The notes under the pieces: model-generated
What the model saw: the letters and a program-made list of their open reading frames with translations, nothing else
Databases searched by the model: none
What the model was told of the DNA's origin: nothing
In this document: one piece after another, positions 11,350 through 22,012 of the stretch
Numbering within the stretch: position 1 is the first letter of the stretch
How the letters are laid out: the number at the start of each line of letters is the position of its first letter
NCBI GenBank assembly: GCA_036936605.1
Contig: JAUPFV010000002.1
Span: 217,489,046-217,553,045, forward strand
Direction of reading: 5' to 3'
Source: Limnanthes douglasii subsp. nivea
Lineage: Eukaryota; Streptophyta; Magnoliopsida; Brassicales; Limnanthaceae
Length of the DNA stretch: 64,000 nucleotides
Position numbers and translations under genes: made by a program

Positions 11350-11950
11350 AAAATGTAATTATCCGAGGTTCCACACTTGAAATTTGTATAAAAATAATAA
11401 AAACAAAAGTTTGTAAATGAAAAAATTTGATCATGAACCTCCACTATACTAATGTAGTGTTCTATCGTATGAGCTATATCCCCTTTAGTATCAATTTTAA
11501 AACCTAAAATATAATGAATGAATTCGTTAATCAAATCAATTTGTTTTTTTTATATTTTCCACCATAACTTGATGAATTCATTCATTAATTTTTCTTAAAT
11601 AATATATATTTTATATTTCAAAACTAATACAAAAAAAGGATATAGGTGAGATTACTGAACAATTACTTAGTAGATGGAAGATCTGAAATCAGATCTCTAC
11701 ATAGAGAGAAATAAAAGGAGTTTTTTTTATTATATACATAAAAAAATTAATTTATTATTTGATGTGATCTACTATAGCTAGTTCTTATAAGCTAAATCAA
11801 AAATTTCAATATTCTAAATTACATATTTGGTTATTTTAAAAGTAAAAAAATATCATTCGAACATTCTTTTTAACCGGTAACCTATCCCAAAAATTGATTA
11901 AACCTATATAGCCAAATGAATGACTCAATTTGCCTACTCGAAATACAAAT
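11350..11950. other. A+T-rich spacer
   Basis: No gene or clear element. Copy B lacks 55 bp here between two ctaa tetramers (11,449-11,452 and 11,504-11,507). Confidence 0.6.
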
Positions 11951-12890
11951 GTATAATAGTCTTATTACTATTATTCCCAATAGAGTAACAATATTAATAT
12001 TGCAATTTCTAATAAAGTACCATTATTAATATTGTTATTCTAATAAAAGCAGCATGATTAATTTTTGTATCTTTAAATGAATAATAAGATTTATTTTCGT
12101 TAATCTAAACAATTGAAATGATTTTTTATATAAAAATGAATAACATGATTTATTTTCGTTAATCGAAATATCTAGGAATATAAGTTTTATCTTGTTATTA
12201 CTAAACAAAACACATGTTATATAACTTTAACATTGAACCTCTTTTCATCATAACACCAAAACATTCATATGTTTGAGGTGCCAATTTAAATTTCCATTCT
12301 CACTACAATTTTATAACTAAACATCTCTTTTATTAGATAAAAGAGTCTCAATGTAGTCCTAGTTAAAGAAGTGAGGAGAGTGAAGAAAGAATAAATAAAG
12401 TTTAGGTTGACACTTGTATATCAGATTAAATTTTATCTATTCTCTTCTCACTTTCGTCACTTCTTTAGCTAAGGCTAACTTGAGACTTTTAGATCTAATA
12501 AAAGAATTATATTTAGTTACAAAATTATAGCGAGAATGAAAATTTAAATTCACACCTCAAACATACAAGTGATTTGGTGTTATGATTAAAAATGGTTCAA
12601 TGCTACATCTATATAACATGTGCTTTGTTTATTAATAACAATAACAAAACTTTTATTCCAAGTTATTCTTATTCACGAAAATCAATCATGTTCTACATTT
12701 TTTATAAAAAAAATCTTTAAGTTGTTTAGATTAACGAAAATAAATATTGTTATTCGTTTAAAAATACAAAAATTAATCATGTTACTTCTAATAGGAATAA
12801 TAGTAATAAGACCGTTACACTATTACTAATAACAGTAATAAGACTGTTACACCAATACTAATAACAGTAATAAGACTGTTACCACGTGAG
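11951..12890. mobile_element. Long fold-back (inverted-repeat) element, copy A
   Basis: The left arm (from about 11,951, tcttattactattattcc) and the right arm (ending about 12,823, ggaataatagtaataag) are reverse complements over roughly 400 bp. They meet near 12,400-12,430. Matching landmarks include acacatgttatata / tatataacatgtg, cataacaccaaa / tttggtgttatg, gtttgaggtg / cacctcaaac and cttttattaga / tctaataaaag. Beyond the right arm are two further 31-33-bp direct repeats containing gtaataagac (12,803, 12,834, 12,867). No transposase is encoded. It is a non-autonomous fold-back or long-TIR MITE; I found no unambiguous target duplication. Open frames inside are by-products. Confidence 0.75.
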
Positions 12891-13004
12891 ATGTATGGAA
12901 GTACTTCACCTGGCTCTGCGGAGTCCTCGTTAGTAATCATATGTCATTGCAACCCATTTTTAGTTGCTAGTTCTGGTAAACAAATAAACATATCTAAATT
13001 AGAA

Positions 13005-13860
13005 CTATTTGCTCCCAATCATATGTTGGGTTGTTTGGTCAGCTAGAAACAAATCTAAATTTAATCATCAAACATTTCAATCAATAATATGGTAGACCAA
13101 ATACTATATAAGATAGCTAAACTTGACTGTGATAAACTTTTTAAAAAAGAATTCTAGTACGATGATTTAAAGACTGCCGATAAACTAGGTTGCTTCCATA
13201 ACCTTACTAATTCTAACAAAGCCATTGTTGTCAAATGGCTACCTCCTATAAACAATATACTCAAACTTAATTATGATGGTTCGGAATTCAATGGAGGTAG
13301 TCCCATTAGAAATAACAAGGGTGATATGGTTACTACTGTGGCCAGATTGTATAAAAAATAATCTGCACTTATAGGTGAGTCTATAGCCCTCTTAGGCCAG
13401 ACTGTATAAAAAATAATCTACACTTATAGGTGAGTCTATAGCCCTCTTAGATGGTCTCATATTGTGCAAAGATAATGGCTTTAATATTTAGATATTGAAA
13501 TTGATTTAATCATTCTATTTTAAATATTAGCTAATGAGAAGACACCTTGATTGCTAGCTCCTACCAGAAAACTCATCTCTTTTTATGTATCCCAAACACA
13601 TACTGTTGATTTGATTGCGAAAGTTACACTCAAATGTAGAACTAACTGTGATATCAACAAAATCAGACCCCCTGCTAAACTAAAGGTCATTCTCCTATTG
13701 TAAAGTTTAGATGTGGATTATTTACGATTGACGAACTGATAGCTTAGCAAAATGTGTAGATATTCACAATCTTATCCTTCAATACCAAAATCAAACATCC
13801 AATTCTAATATCTTAACAATCATTCCTCTATATTACTAACATCTTTTGTAAGGAGGTAGT
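13005..13860 (+). mobile_element. Degenerate LINE 3' remnant (RNase H region), copy A
   Basis: Shifted frames give WVVWSARNKSKFNHQ, KWLPPINNILKLNYDGSEFN and ALIGESIALLDGLILCKDNG. These align with the region before and including the RNase H domain of the other LINEs in this window. Multiple stops and frameshifts make it long dead. It contains a 55-bp internal tandem duplication. It precedes the cysteine synthase fragment and is shared by copy B. Confidence 0.75.
13340..13449. repeat. 55-bp tandem duplication inside LINE remnant (copy A)
   Basis: Two units starting ggccaga at 13,340 and 13,395, each running to ctatagccctctta, with a few mismatches. Copy B has the same pair at 54,595-54,704. 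Confidence 0.92.
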
Positions 13861-14602
13861 AATACCTGACTTATTCTGTAATTGCTAGATCTACAATCTC
13901 TAATGATCCACAACAGATCTGCTCGAAATCTTCCTGCCAATTTCAACCTTCAGGAACCCTGCGAAATGAAAAACCCAAACTCTCGATAAACCAAACAACT
14001 AATCAAAAGAATCGAGAACTAAAAAAATGAATCAAACTCATAATATAGAACATTACGAAAACATCTACCTTTATAGACTCAAAATTAGTCAAACTGATTT
14101 TTTATAAGTAAAAAACATGAACAATAAGCGTCCATCGGAAACCCTAATCACCGCCCCAAAATTGCCCTCTCCCTCACCAAAAAATATAAGCATTTTATAT
14201 AGCAGTGTTGGACCTGTTGGGCCTATTGGGTATTTTAACTTGTTGGACCGATAGCGTAGATAATTAGTCCACTATATTGATTCAGAGATTGAATAAGTTC
14301 TACTCCCTACTTTGACTCGCCGGTCGAATAAATTCTACCACCTATCAATTTTGTTTTTGTCTTTTTAAAAATGAGAGATTGTTTTAGATAGTTGATGGTA
14401 TTGGGCCATAAATATATCTAATCGAACTAACGTATCATTAAGGCCTTTATAGGCCGGCTATTATTGAATGAAAGCTTATTTTGATTAAAAAAAGTTTTTT
14501 TTTAGCCAAAAAAAATCTAATTTTATATTTGATAAATTAATTTGATTTCGATTCGGATAATAAACCACCTACTAGTAGTCTAGTACCGATGCAAGTGTGA
14601 GT
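13861..14602. other. Spacer upstream of cysteine synthase fragment
   Basis: Nothing coding recognised on the plus strand. On the minus strand a TATA-like stretch near 14,195-14,205 precedes leader-like sequence (gggtttccgatgg near 14,130) and an exon-like piece near 13,900-13,960. This could be the 5' end of a divergent gene sharing this promoter region. It is weakly supported. Confidence 0.3.
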
Positions 14603-14616
14603 CATCTTATATATTC
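14603..14616 (+). promoter_or_regulatory. TATA box of cysteine synthase fragment (copy A)
   Basis: cttatatattcag lies about 60 bp before the splice donor of the 5' UTR exon and about 390 bp before the ATG, which fits a plant TATA box with a leader intron. Conserved in copy B near 55,850. Confidence 0.45.
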
Positions 14617-15712
14617 AGCACAAAAGCAGAAGCTCAGTAAAAAAAATCTCCGGCTTCGACACCAATAATCTCAAGGTAACAGTCTCTGAATCTAACATTT
14701 CTTTTGATTTGATAACTGATACGATCATCGTCCAGTTTTTTTCCTCTGGTCACAAACTGTTCCATTTTGCCCGATTCGACAAAAAAATTAGATCGAAATG
14801 GATGAAAAATTGTAATATTTGTCTCCATGATTGATGATGATTTGTTTTTTTCCGTCTTATAAATGGGTAAATTGCTATGGATTTGGTTATGTAGTGTTGG
14901 TTGCATAAAAAATTGAGTGGAAACGAGAAAGAAAACACTAATTTTATGTGTATACTTAAGAGTTAAATTGCTGTTATGATTTGCAGTGATCTACAAGTAT
15001 GGCTGCAGAGGGACGAGGAATCGCTAAAGATGTCACCGAAGTAATTTGGTTTATCATTTGGGTTTCTAGTGTTCTTATTTCTCAGTATATAGAGCTGTTT
15101 TATTCGGACTAATTTTGAAATTATGAGCAGCTAATTGGTAATACCCCACTAGTTTATCTTAATAATGTGGTTGATGGCTGCGTTGGTCGAATTGCTGCTA
15201 AACTAGAGATGATGGAACCATGTTCTAGTGTCAAAGACAGGTATTTTAAGAAGTTTAGTGATCAAAACTTATGATTGCAATGATAGTATGATAGTTGTCT
15301 TTTGGACTAATTTTATTTACATGATAATTGAGATATTTTTGTTATACAGGATTCAGGATTGGTTACAGTATGATTACTGATGCGGAAGCAAAGGGCCTGA
15401 TCAAGCCAGGGGAGGTTAGTTACTTGTGATGGGACTTTATTTGGTGTCAAGCTTATAAACTAAAATCCAAAATGCTTAATGGCACCAAACAACGTCTGAG
15501 TCTGAATGTATTATTCAACCTCGGTGACTATACTTCTGTACCATACTTAATTTGGTTTGTCAAGTTATCTAAGTTTTTTCTGATTAAAGATTAGGTGTTT
15601 TCTTTTTGGCGACAATCGTAGTTGTCCATTCATTAATTTTATTATTATTTGTTTGTGTATGGTTTATGAAGAGCGTTCTCATTGAACCAACCAGCGGAAA
15701 TACTGGTATTGG
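14606..15712 (+). pseudogene. Cysteine synthase (O-acetylserine thiol-lyase) 5' gene fragment, copy A
   Basis: The encoded start MAAEGRGIAKDVTELIGNTP, then [23 protein letters not shown] and LIEPTSGNTGIG, is diagnostic of cytosolic-type plant O-acetylserine(thiol)lyase, a PLP enzyme making cysteine from O-acetylserine and sulfide. The PLP-lysine block (SSVKDR) and substrate loop (TSGNTG) remain. Structure: leader intron 14,676-14,986; exons 14,999-15,040 (42 nt), 15,131-15,240 (110), 15,357-15,414 (58), and a partial exon from 15,672. All have GT-AG borders and a continuous frame. About 82 of the usual roughly 325 residues survive. At about 15,712 it runs into hAT-like sequence and the rest is absent. 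Copy A has a duplicated acceptor (gattcag) before exon 3. Confidence 0.9.
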
Positions 15713-15910
15713 GTTCCGGTTCCGGTTCTGGTTTGGTCCGAGTTTGATTCGGTCCAAGTTCAGTCCGATCTCGTTTTGGTCCGTTTCGATTCCGTCCGAT
15801 TTCGGTTGTTATCGGTCCGGTTCGGTCCACTTAAAAAAAATTAAATCCAATTAAAATGTGATTTTTAATTTTTTTTTATATTGAAATAAATGATATAAAA
15901 ACTAAAGTTT

Positions 15911-15927
15911 ATAAGTTAATCTTTTGA
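15911..15927. repeat. Target-site duplication of LINE, left (17 bp)
   Basis: ataagttaatcttttga, repeated exactly at 19,431-19,447 and present once at 58,041-58,057 in copy B. Confidence 0.95.
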
Positions 15928-15930
15928 AGT

Positions 15931-17490
15931 TTGGCTTTAAGAAATGAAGATTCTTATTGGAGGCATAAGTGTTTTAATAAATGGCTGCATGAGGGTGATG
16001 GTAACTCAAAGCTCTTCTATAGTTATGTTGCTAAGAGGAGAAAGAGGAATGAAATTAAAAGTGTTAAGGATGGAGATACCTGGCTGCTGGATAGGAATGC
16101 TATTGGAAAGTCTGCAGCGGATTATTTCAAAAATATTCTGACCTCAGATGCCTACAGAAACAAAAATGATGAGAATATGTTATTAAATAACAAGATCATT
16201 GATTGTATCCCATCTATTGTTACTGATAGTGATAATACTAAGCTTCTTGGCAGAATCAATGCAGAAGAAATATGGAGTATAATCAGCAACATGACGAGTT
16301 ATAGTGCTCCTGGTATAGATGGATTCAATCTCTATTTTTTTAAGCATTGCTGGTTGATTATCAAAAGGGATTTACGCTGTGCTTATAATGCTTTTATTGA
16401 GGATGGTCCTTTTCCTACTAGCCTTTTTTCCACTGGTATCTGCTTAGTTCCCAAGACTATTAATCCTATCTCGTGGAATAATTATAGACCAATTGGTCTA
16501 TGTACTCTTATCAATAGAATCTTTTCTACTCTTATCAACCATAGGTTGGCTGATATCTTGCCTAAGATTGTGTCTAATGCTCAAACAGCTTTTGTTAAGG
16601 GCATGCTTATCCATGACAATATTTTGTTGGCTAAAGAGTTGTTATATGATATTAACAAAAAGCCTAAGAGTGGTAATATGGTGATTCAGTTAGATATGTC
16701 GAAAGCGTTCGACGGGATATCTCATTCATTTATTTTCAGAATTCTAAATGCTTTTGGTTTCAACAATAAGTTTGTAAACATTATCAAGAAAATGATCTCT
16801 GATGTGCATGTTTCTATGCTTGTTAATGGTGATACCTTTGATTACTTTAAAATGAAGAGAGGGTTAAGGCAAGGGGATCATATCTCCCCTAGCCTTTTTA
16901 TTATTGGTTAAGAATTGCTTAGTATGGGTCTTAATAATCTGTTTATTAATCATCCTAAAATGTGTTATGCCTCGAGATCTAAGTTTATAATCCCTTATAT
17001 CATGTTTGTTGATGACATTCTGCTTTTCACTAATAGCATTTCTAATTCTATTAATACTCTAAGCAGTTTTCTAGATTTGTATCAACAGGTTTCAGGTCAG
17101 GCCATCAACAAGAGCAAAACAAAGTTGGTTGTTTCTTCTAAGTCCAGTTCCTCAAAGGTTCACAGTCTTAAGGTGCAAACTGGGTTTGATGTGGATTTCC
17201 TTCCTATCACTCATTTAGGCATCACTGTCTCTAATAACAACAAGGCTAAAGTCTACAACTCTATACTTAACAAGATTAATGACAGAATTTCAGATTGGGA
17301 TAGTAAAGTTCTCTCTTATGGTGCAAGGTTATCTTTAATTTCTAATGTTCTCCTCCCTATTACTTATTACTGGTTACAATGCTGTGTTATCCCTAGATCT
17401 ATCATTAATAAGATTGAATATACTTTTAATATATTTCTTTGGAGAACTAAATATAATCAAAAAAGTATTCATTGGTCTACATGGTCATAA
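15931..17490 (+). pseudogene. LINE reverse transcriptase (broken)
   Basis: Residues encoded from 15,931 include KWLHEGDGNSKLFYSY, SAPGIDGFN, NNYRPIGLCTLINRIFSTLI, QLDMSKAFDGI and RGLRQGDHISPSLFII, in the order expected for an L1-clade reverse transcriptase. A TAA at 16,909-16,911 replaces a glutamate codon. The frame then resumes with the catalytic block reading FVDDILLF, where most plant L1 elements have YADD or FADD. A second TAA (17,488-17,490) replaces a lysine codon in WSKICKP. There is no ATG-led ORF1 upstream. It was probably dead on arrival because of the 5' truncation. Confidence 0.9.
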
Positions 17491-19037
17491 ATTTGTAAGC
17501 CTTTTAGTGAGGGAGGCCTTAATGTTAGAAGTTTATTGGATATTCAGAATTGTTTTTCCCAGAAGCTTTGGTTTAAGTTTAGAAGTAATTCTTGTCTTTG
17601 GTCTAATGTAATGAATGATATTTACTGCAATCATAATCATCCTTTATATATTAACAACAAAAAGGGTTCATTAGTTTGGAACAGGCTTTGCAATATTCGT
17701 AATCAAGCTGAAAGCAATGTTACCTGGATCCTTGGAAGAGGAAATATTTATTTTTGGAAGGATGCTTGGCATGATCTACCTGCAATTTCCACTGAAAGCA
17801 ACGTCAACTGGTATCTAGATGTAAAAATAATTCCAGGAATTTGGATGGTTTGCAGGGTAGTATTGATAACAATAGGATGCAGTTGATTAAAAACCTTCGT
17901 ATAACTGATAATGAGGATAGAATTTGCTGGAGGCTTTCGAAAGATGGAGGGTTCAACTTCAAACAGACTTGGGACAATATTAGAACTAAGCATAACATCT
18001 CAAACCTTTACAGCAAGATTTGGAACTTGAAAATCCCCAGGAAGTTTTCTTTTATAACCTGGAAGCTCTTACATAATTTTATTTCTATTGATTCTATTAT
18101 GATGAGGAGATACATTAGTATGGCCTCTAAGTGTATGTTCTGTGAGAATTGTGAGAGTAAAAATCATTTGTTTTTCAATTGCTCCTTTGCGTGGTAGATT
18201 TGGAATTGGTTTTCAAACATCTTTAACATCAAAATCCAAAGATTCATGACCATTTCTCATGTTTTAAGATGCTGGTTTTGGTTTTCAAAAGCTGATTTTC
18301 ATGTTACTCATTTGGTTCCTCAGGTTATTTGTTGGGTTGTTTGGAAAGCTAGAAACTCTATTAAGCATAAAGGGATTCAATTCAATGTTAACAAAGCTAT
18401 TGATATCATTATTAGTGTTATTAAAGGTGGTGATATTTCTGGTAATCTAAAACACAAGCATTGGCTAAAGGCTTATAATGCAGGGGTTTTGCTTAGCTGT
18501 AGTTCGATTGAAACAAAGAGCAAGCTGGTTTACCTGAGATGGGATCATCCTGTGCAGCCCAGATTGAAGATGAATGTTAATGGCTCTTGTGCCTTGAATG
18601 GAGAAGCTGCTACTGGGGTTCTCGTTAGAAACAGCGACGGTGATATCATTCAAGCTTATGGTAACCTGTTGGGTAAAACCACTCCTCTTCAGGCTGAAAT
18701 CATGGCATTGCTTCTCGGCCTGATTGAATGCTACAAGAACAATTGGACTCAAGTTGACATTGAGTCTGATTCTTTGATCCTAATTAAGCAGCTCTTAAGC
18801 AAGTCATCTAGCGATTTTGAAGATCATCACATAAGTTAATGTCGAAATCTTATTCATCGGGATATGAAATTAAAGCATATCTCTAGGGTCCAAAACCAAG
18901 CTGCTGATTGGCTTGCTAAATGGAACCTAAAGTGTAAGCTTAAGCTAAATTTTCAACTCCAAAATGCTCCCCCTAAGCTTCTTGATATTACTTTTTTAGA
19001 AAGTCTTGGATTAGGTTATTTAGGACTTGGATGCTGC
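17491..19037 (+). pseudogene. LINE C-terminal part: zinc-binding region and RNase H (broken)
   Basis: Continues from the preceding frame through EGGLNVRSLLDIQN. It shifts frame near 17,835-17,841, then reads SKIWNLKIPRKFSFITWKLL and CMFCENCESKNHLF (zinc-binding reverse-transcriptase region), with a stop at 18,196-18,198. It continues through ICWVVWKARNSIKH to an RNase H domain (LVRNSDGD, QAEIMALLLGLIEC, VDIESDSLILIKQ, QNQAADWLAKWNL). The first catalytic aspartate is asparagine here (MNVNGS instead of the family's N-x-D-G-S), so the RNase H would be inactive. A stop at 18,837-18,839 precedes the last helix. Confidence 0.85.
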
Positions 19038-19064
19038 TAGTCTCTTTGTTTTGTAGGGAAGTAT

Positions 19065-19198
19065 GGATTCAGGAGTTGCTGATTATTGTTCTAAGAAGGC
19101 ATGGAGTTGGCTGCTGTGTAGATTGGTCCTTGGATTCAGGAGATGTTGTTGATTGTTGTTCTAAGAAGGCGTGGAGTTGTTTGTTGATAGCTGCTGCG
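19065..19198. repeat. 67-bp tandem pair in LINE 3' UTR
   Basis: Units begin ggattcaggag at 19,065 and 19,132, and both contain ttgttctaagaaggc followed by tggagttg. Confidence 0.8.
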
Positions 19199-19430
19199 TT
19201 GATTGGAGTATGGAGCTACTCTTCTTGGATTGGTTTTTTTGGTGTGAAGGAGTTAATTCCTTCCTTGTATTTTTTCAGATTAAATTTGGAGGGAACTTTC
19301 GAAATTTGGGTGGCAACTTTTACCTCCAAATTTTCCTTTCCTTTGAAACTTTGGGGCTTTTGTTGATAGTCCCTAATTTTCTGTATACTTTTCATTTCGT
19401 TAATAATATTTGGTCTTTTGATTAAAAAAA

Positions 19431-19447
19431 ATAAGTTAATCTTTTGA
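19431..19447. repeat. Target-site duplication of LINE, right (17 bp)
   Basis: Exact repeat of 15,911-15,927, directly after the LINE A tail. Confidence 0.95.
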
Positions 19448-19811
19448 TTTTGTTAAAAAAATTAACTATTAATTTTATTAATTTTGGTACTATAATTTAT
19501 AAAAGAAAAAATAATAATAATAATAATAAATAATCGGTTTAACGGTTTTATTGGTCCGATTTCGTTCTATCGGTTCGATTCCGTATCGGTTTACCGGTTT
19601 TATCGGTTCGATTCCATATCGATCCTATCAGTTTTATCGGTTCGGTTCCTAACCGATTTTTTGTTTCGATTCCTTATCGGTTTTCGGTTTTTATAATGGA
19701 ACCGTAAACCGAACCGTTAGGATTCGATCTGATTCTCAATCCGATCTGATTCTCGATCTGATCCTTATCGATTAGGTCCCGGCCTGGTTACGGAGAACCG
19801 TTGACAGCCCT

Positions 19812-21327
19812 ATACTTAATCAGCTATATTGACTTATTAAAATGCTTTACCGATTGCATAAAACGAGTTGCTTTTACCGATGCATGTATTAGAGACGGAT
19901 GAAATTAAAAACTTATATTTATATGTAACTTTATAAAGAAATAAAGGATATATCGGTAAAATACTGATTCACTGTTCATAAGCACAGTGAATCACTACTT
20001 TAATTTATATAATAATGTTCAGATATCTAATATTTAATTTGTATCGATTAAAATTTAATTACACGAAAAAAATAAACAAAAAGCTCTGAATTGACCTAAC
20101 TTTTTAAGTATATTAATTGAAATATTCTGAAATATATTATTATTTAATAAGAATTATCAATTTTTTAAAATAAAATTTATTGTTATTTTTAAATAATAAA
20201 ATAAAATAATATTCTCCCGATTTCCCTCTTGTCGTATTATAACAAGTTTAAAAAATTAATGTCCAGTTTTATTTTTAAATTATTATTAATATTTTTTAAC
20301 TATTTCAGTTTATTATATAAACCATTCTCATAACGTTATTACCAAAAAAACAAATAAGTTTTTAAATTTATGTTAAATTTGTTTGAAAAAATGATTAAAC
20401 TTAAAACCAATTTGTTTAGAAACGGATTAGATTTATGTTTTGGATGTAGTTTAAAAAAAAAAAGGTTGATTTCGATTTTTTATAGTTTGTGTCTTTGTTG
20501 TTGTCTGAATATCAGATATTAAATATACAATTAAGGTAACGTGTTAAAATCAATGCTCCGATCAACATACCATCTTACATTTTAGATGGCGTGGTATTAT
20601 GTTTTGTTAACTCACCTCGTGAATTCTCATAGTGATTTAACATTTAAACTAGTTGTTTTTTATTTGTTTTCATTTTCTTTCTTATTTTTTTTATTATACA
20701 TATCTCTACTATTTTAGTCATATTATCCTAACAGGTTATCGTAGTCAAATTTCAAATGTTAAATTTCGAATGTTAAAATATGGTTCCTATGTATTTTCTT
20801 TTTTTTGAAGTTTAAAAATTTAACATGTTAGATAATACATACTCGAGCGCTTGAAGCAATTAAATTTAGATCGATTTGGCCTGAGAAACTTGAGTAGTTT
20901 GAGCTTAAAACTATAATATTTTCATTAAGCAATTTCTTCTGAGATTGGGATATTTGGCCCAATTCACCTGTATGGAAGTGAAATGTAATGATACTAAAAA
21001 AGAAACAAAACAAAATTTGGCGGCAACTAATTGTAAAATTAGGTGGATGCAAAGTACCGTGATTCGTGGTTCAAATGTGCAATATTTTCTCTAGCTTTGT
21101 TAGGTAATTGGTATAAAGAGCTATGATAATAATAAGGTATTTACACAACAAGACACTATATTAGTTGTGCTATTAAACGAACATAAACTTGGTTTGGTTG
21201 AAAGTATGCTCAGACATGTGAAGTTCTTATATTGAAAGTAAGCTTCAAAATTGTATGTATTAAAAGTATGCTTGACGGAAAAAAGTGTTCAATGGATTAT
21301 TTAATGAATATTGAGTTGGTCTAAAAG

Positions 21328-21362
<35 letters not shown>

Positions 21363-21552
21363 TGATTAATGGAACAAGAATACTAGATAATCAATTTGGA
21401 CTTTAAGGTTTATAGCTAAATTTTTTAATGTTGTTGTTTCAAATATTAATGTCAGTGGTATAATTTCAATGTTGTTATGTATTAATCAATTTTTATTGTT
21501 TTAAATATATCTTGTTATATTTTAATTTGGTTGTTTTGATCAAAAGTATCTT
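19812..21552. other. A+T-rich spacer with copy-specific indels
   Basis: No gene. Two blocks present here are missing from copy B: about 172 bp between two aaata pentamers (19,958 and 20,130), and 246 bp between two ttagat hexamers (20,582 and 20,828). The first contains a small palindrome, gattcactgt...cacagtgaatc. A (TA)n tract lies at 21,331-21,357. Confidence 0.7.
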
Positions 21553-22012
21553 TTGTATCAGAGAAGTATACGTATTCATAGAGACTTCACGTCGTACAAA
21601 AAAAATGTTGCATTTATTAGGAATACGATGGACCTAATAATTATAGGTAGGTCAACTCCTAAGACAATGTTATTTAATAAAATTGACATAGTAGTAGTTG
21701 ATACTCAAATGGAAAAGCCTTGTAAATTTATCCATGTTTCTACCAACGGTCTCACCACCATGACAAGCAGCTAGGATATATATCCTCAACCGCCTGATAA
21801 AAGTTGATGCATATATCACACCGAGCGTAATAGGTGCATCCACTAGTCGCAGCAGTATAGCTTTGAATTCAGACACATCCATGTTGCAAGAAGACGAAGA
21901 AGATTATGAGATACATGAATTTATGATATTCAACCGGACCAGCCTATTCTCAGGTTACCATGAGAGGATATAATAGACGTACGTAAATTGGCATGATGGT
22001 TTAAACACCACT
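21553..22012 (+). pseudogene. Unrecognised reading-frame fragment, copy A
   Basis: The encoded segment (IIIGRSTPKTMLFNKIDIVV, then CKFIHVSTNGL) is shared with copy B. A downstream piece encodes an acidic stretch (QEDEEDYEIHDIQPDQP in copy B). In copy A the acidic piece carries an extra 8 bp (aatttatg), which breaks the frame. I do not recognise the family. It could be a captured gene fragment or part of a DNA-transposon gene. Confidence 0.35.

Larger units (their letters stand above)
15928..19430 (+). mobile_element. 5'-truncated L1-type LINE, private to copy A
   Basis: A 3,503-bp insertion bounded by 17-bp target duplications, ending in a short A tail (gattaaaaaaa). It lacks ORF1 and the endonuclease and starts just upstream of the reverse transcriptase, as expected of incomplete target-primed reverse transcription. 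Order: reverse transcriptase, zinc-binding RT-associated region, RNase H, 3' UTR with a 67-bp tandem pair (19,065 and 19,132). The empty site in copy B shows that it inserted after the duplication. Confidence 0.95.
15713..19811. mobile_element. hAT-like non-autonomous element, interrupted by LINE (copy A)
   Basis: Both ends are rich in short cggttcggttcc / gattccgtatcgg repeats around an A+T-rich core. The right end (gaaccgttgacagccc, 19,794-19,810) is the reverse complement of a hAT-type terminus (gggctgtcaacggttc). The left terminus is degraded against the cysteine synthase exon. The LINE at 15,928-19,430 is nested inside. There is no transposase. It is conserved in copy B at 57,870-58,421 without the LINE. 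An 8-bp target duplication could not be confirmed. Confidence 0.55.

Noticed and set aside
12620..12829. 69-codon ORF kept in both copies
   Set aside because: Lies in the right arm of the fold-back element and has no motif.
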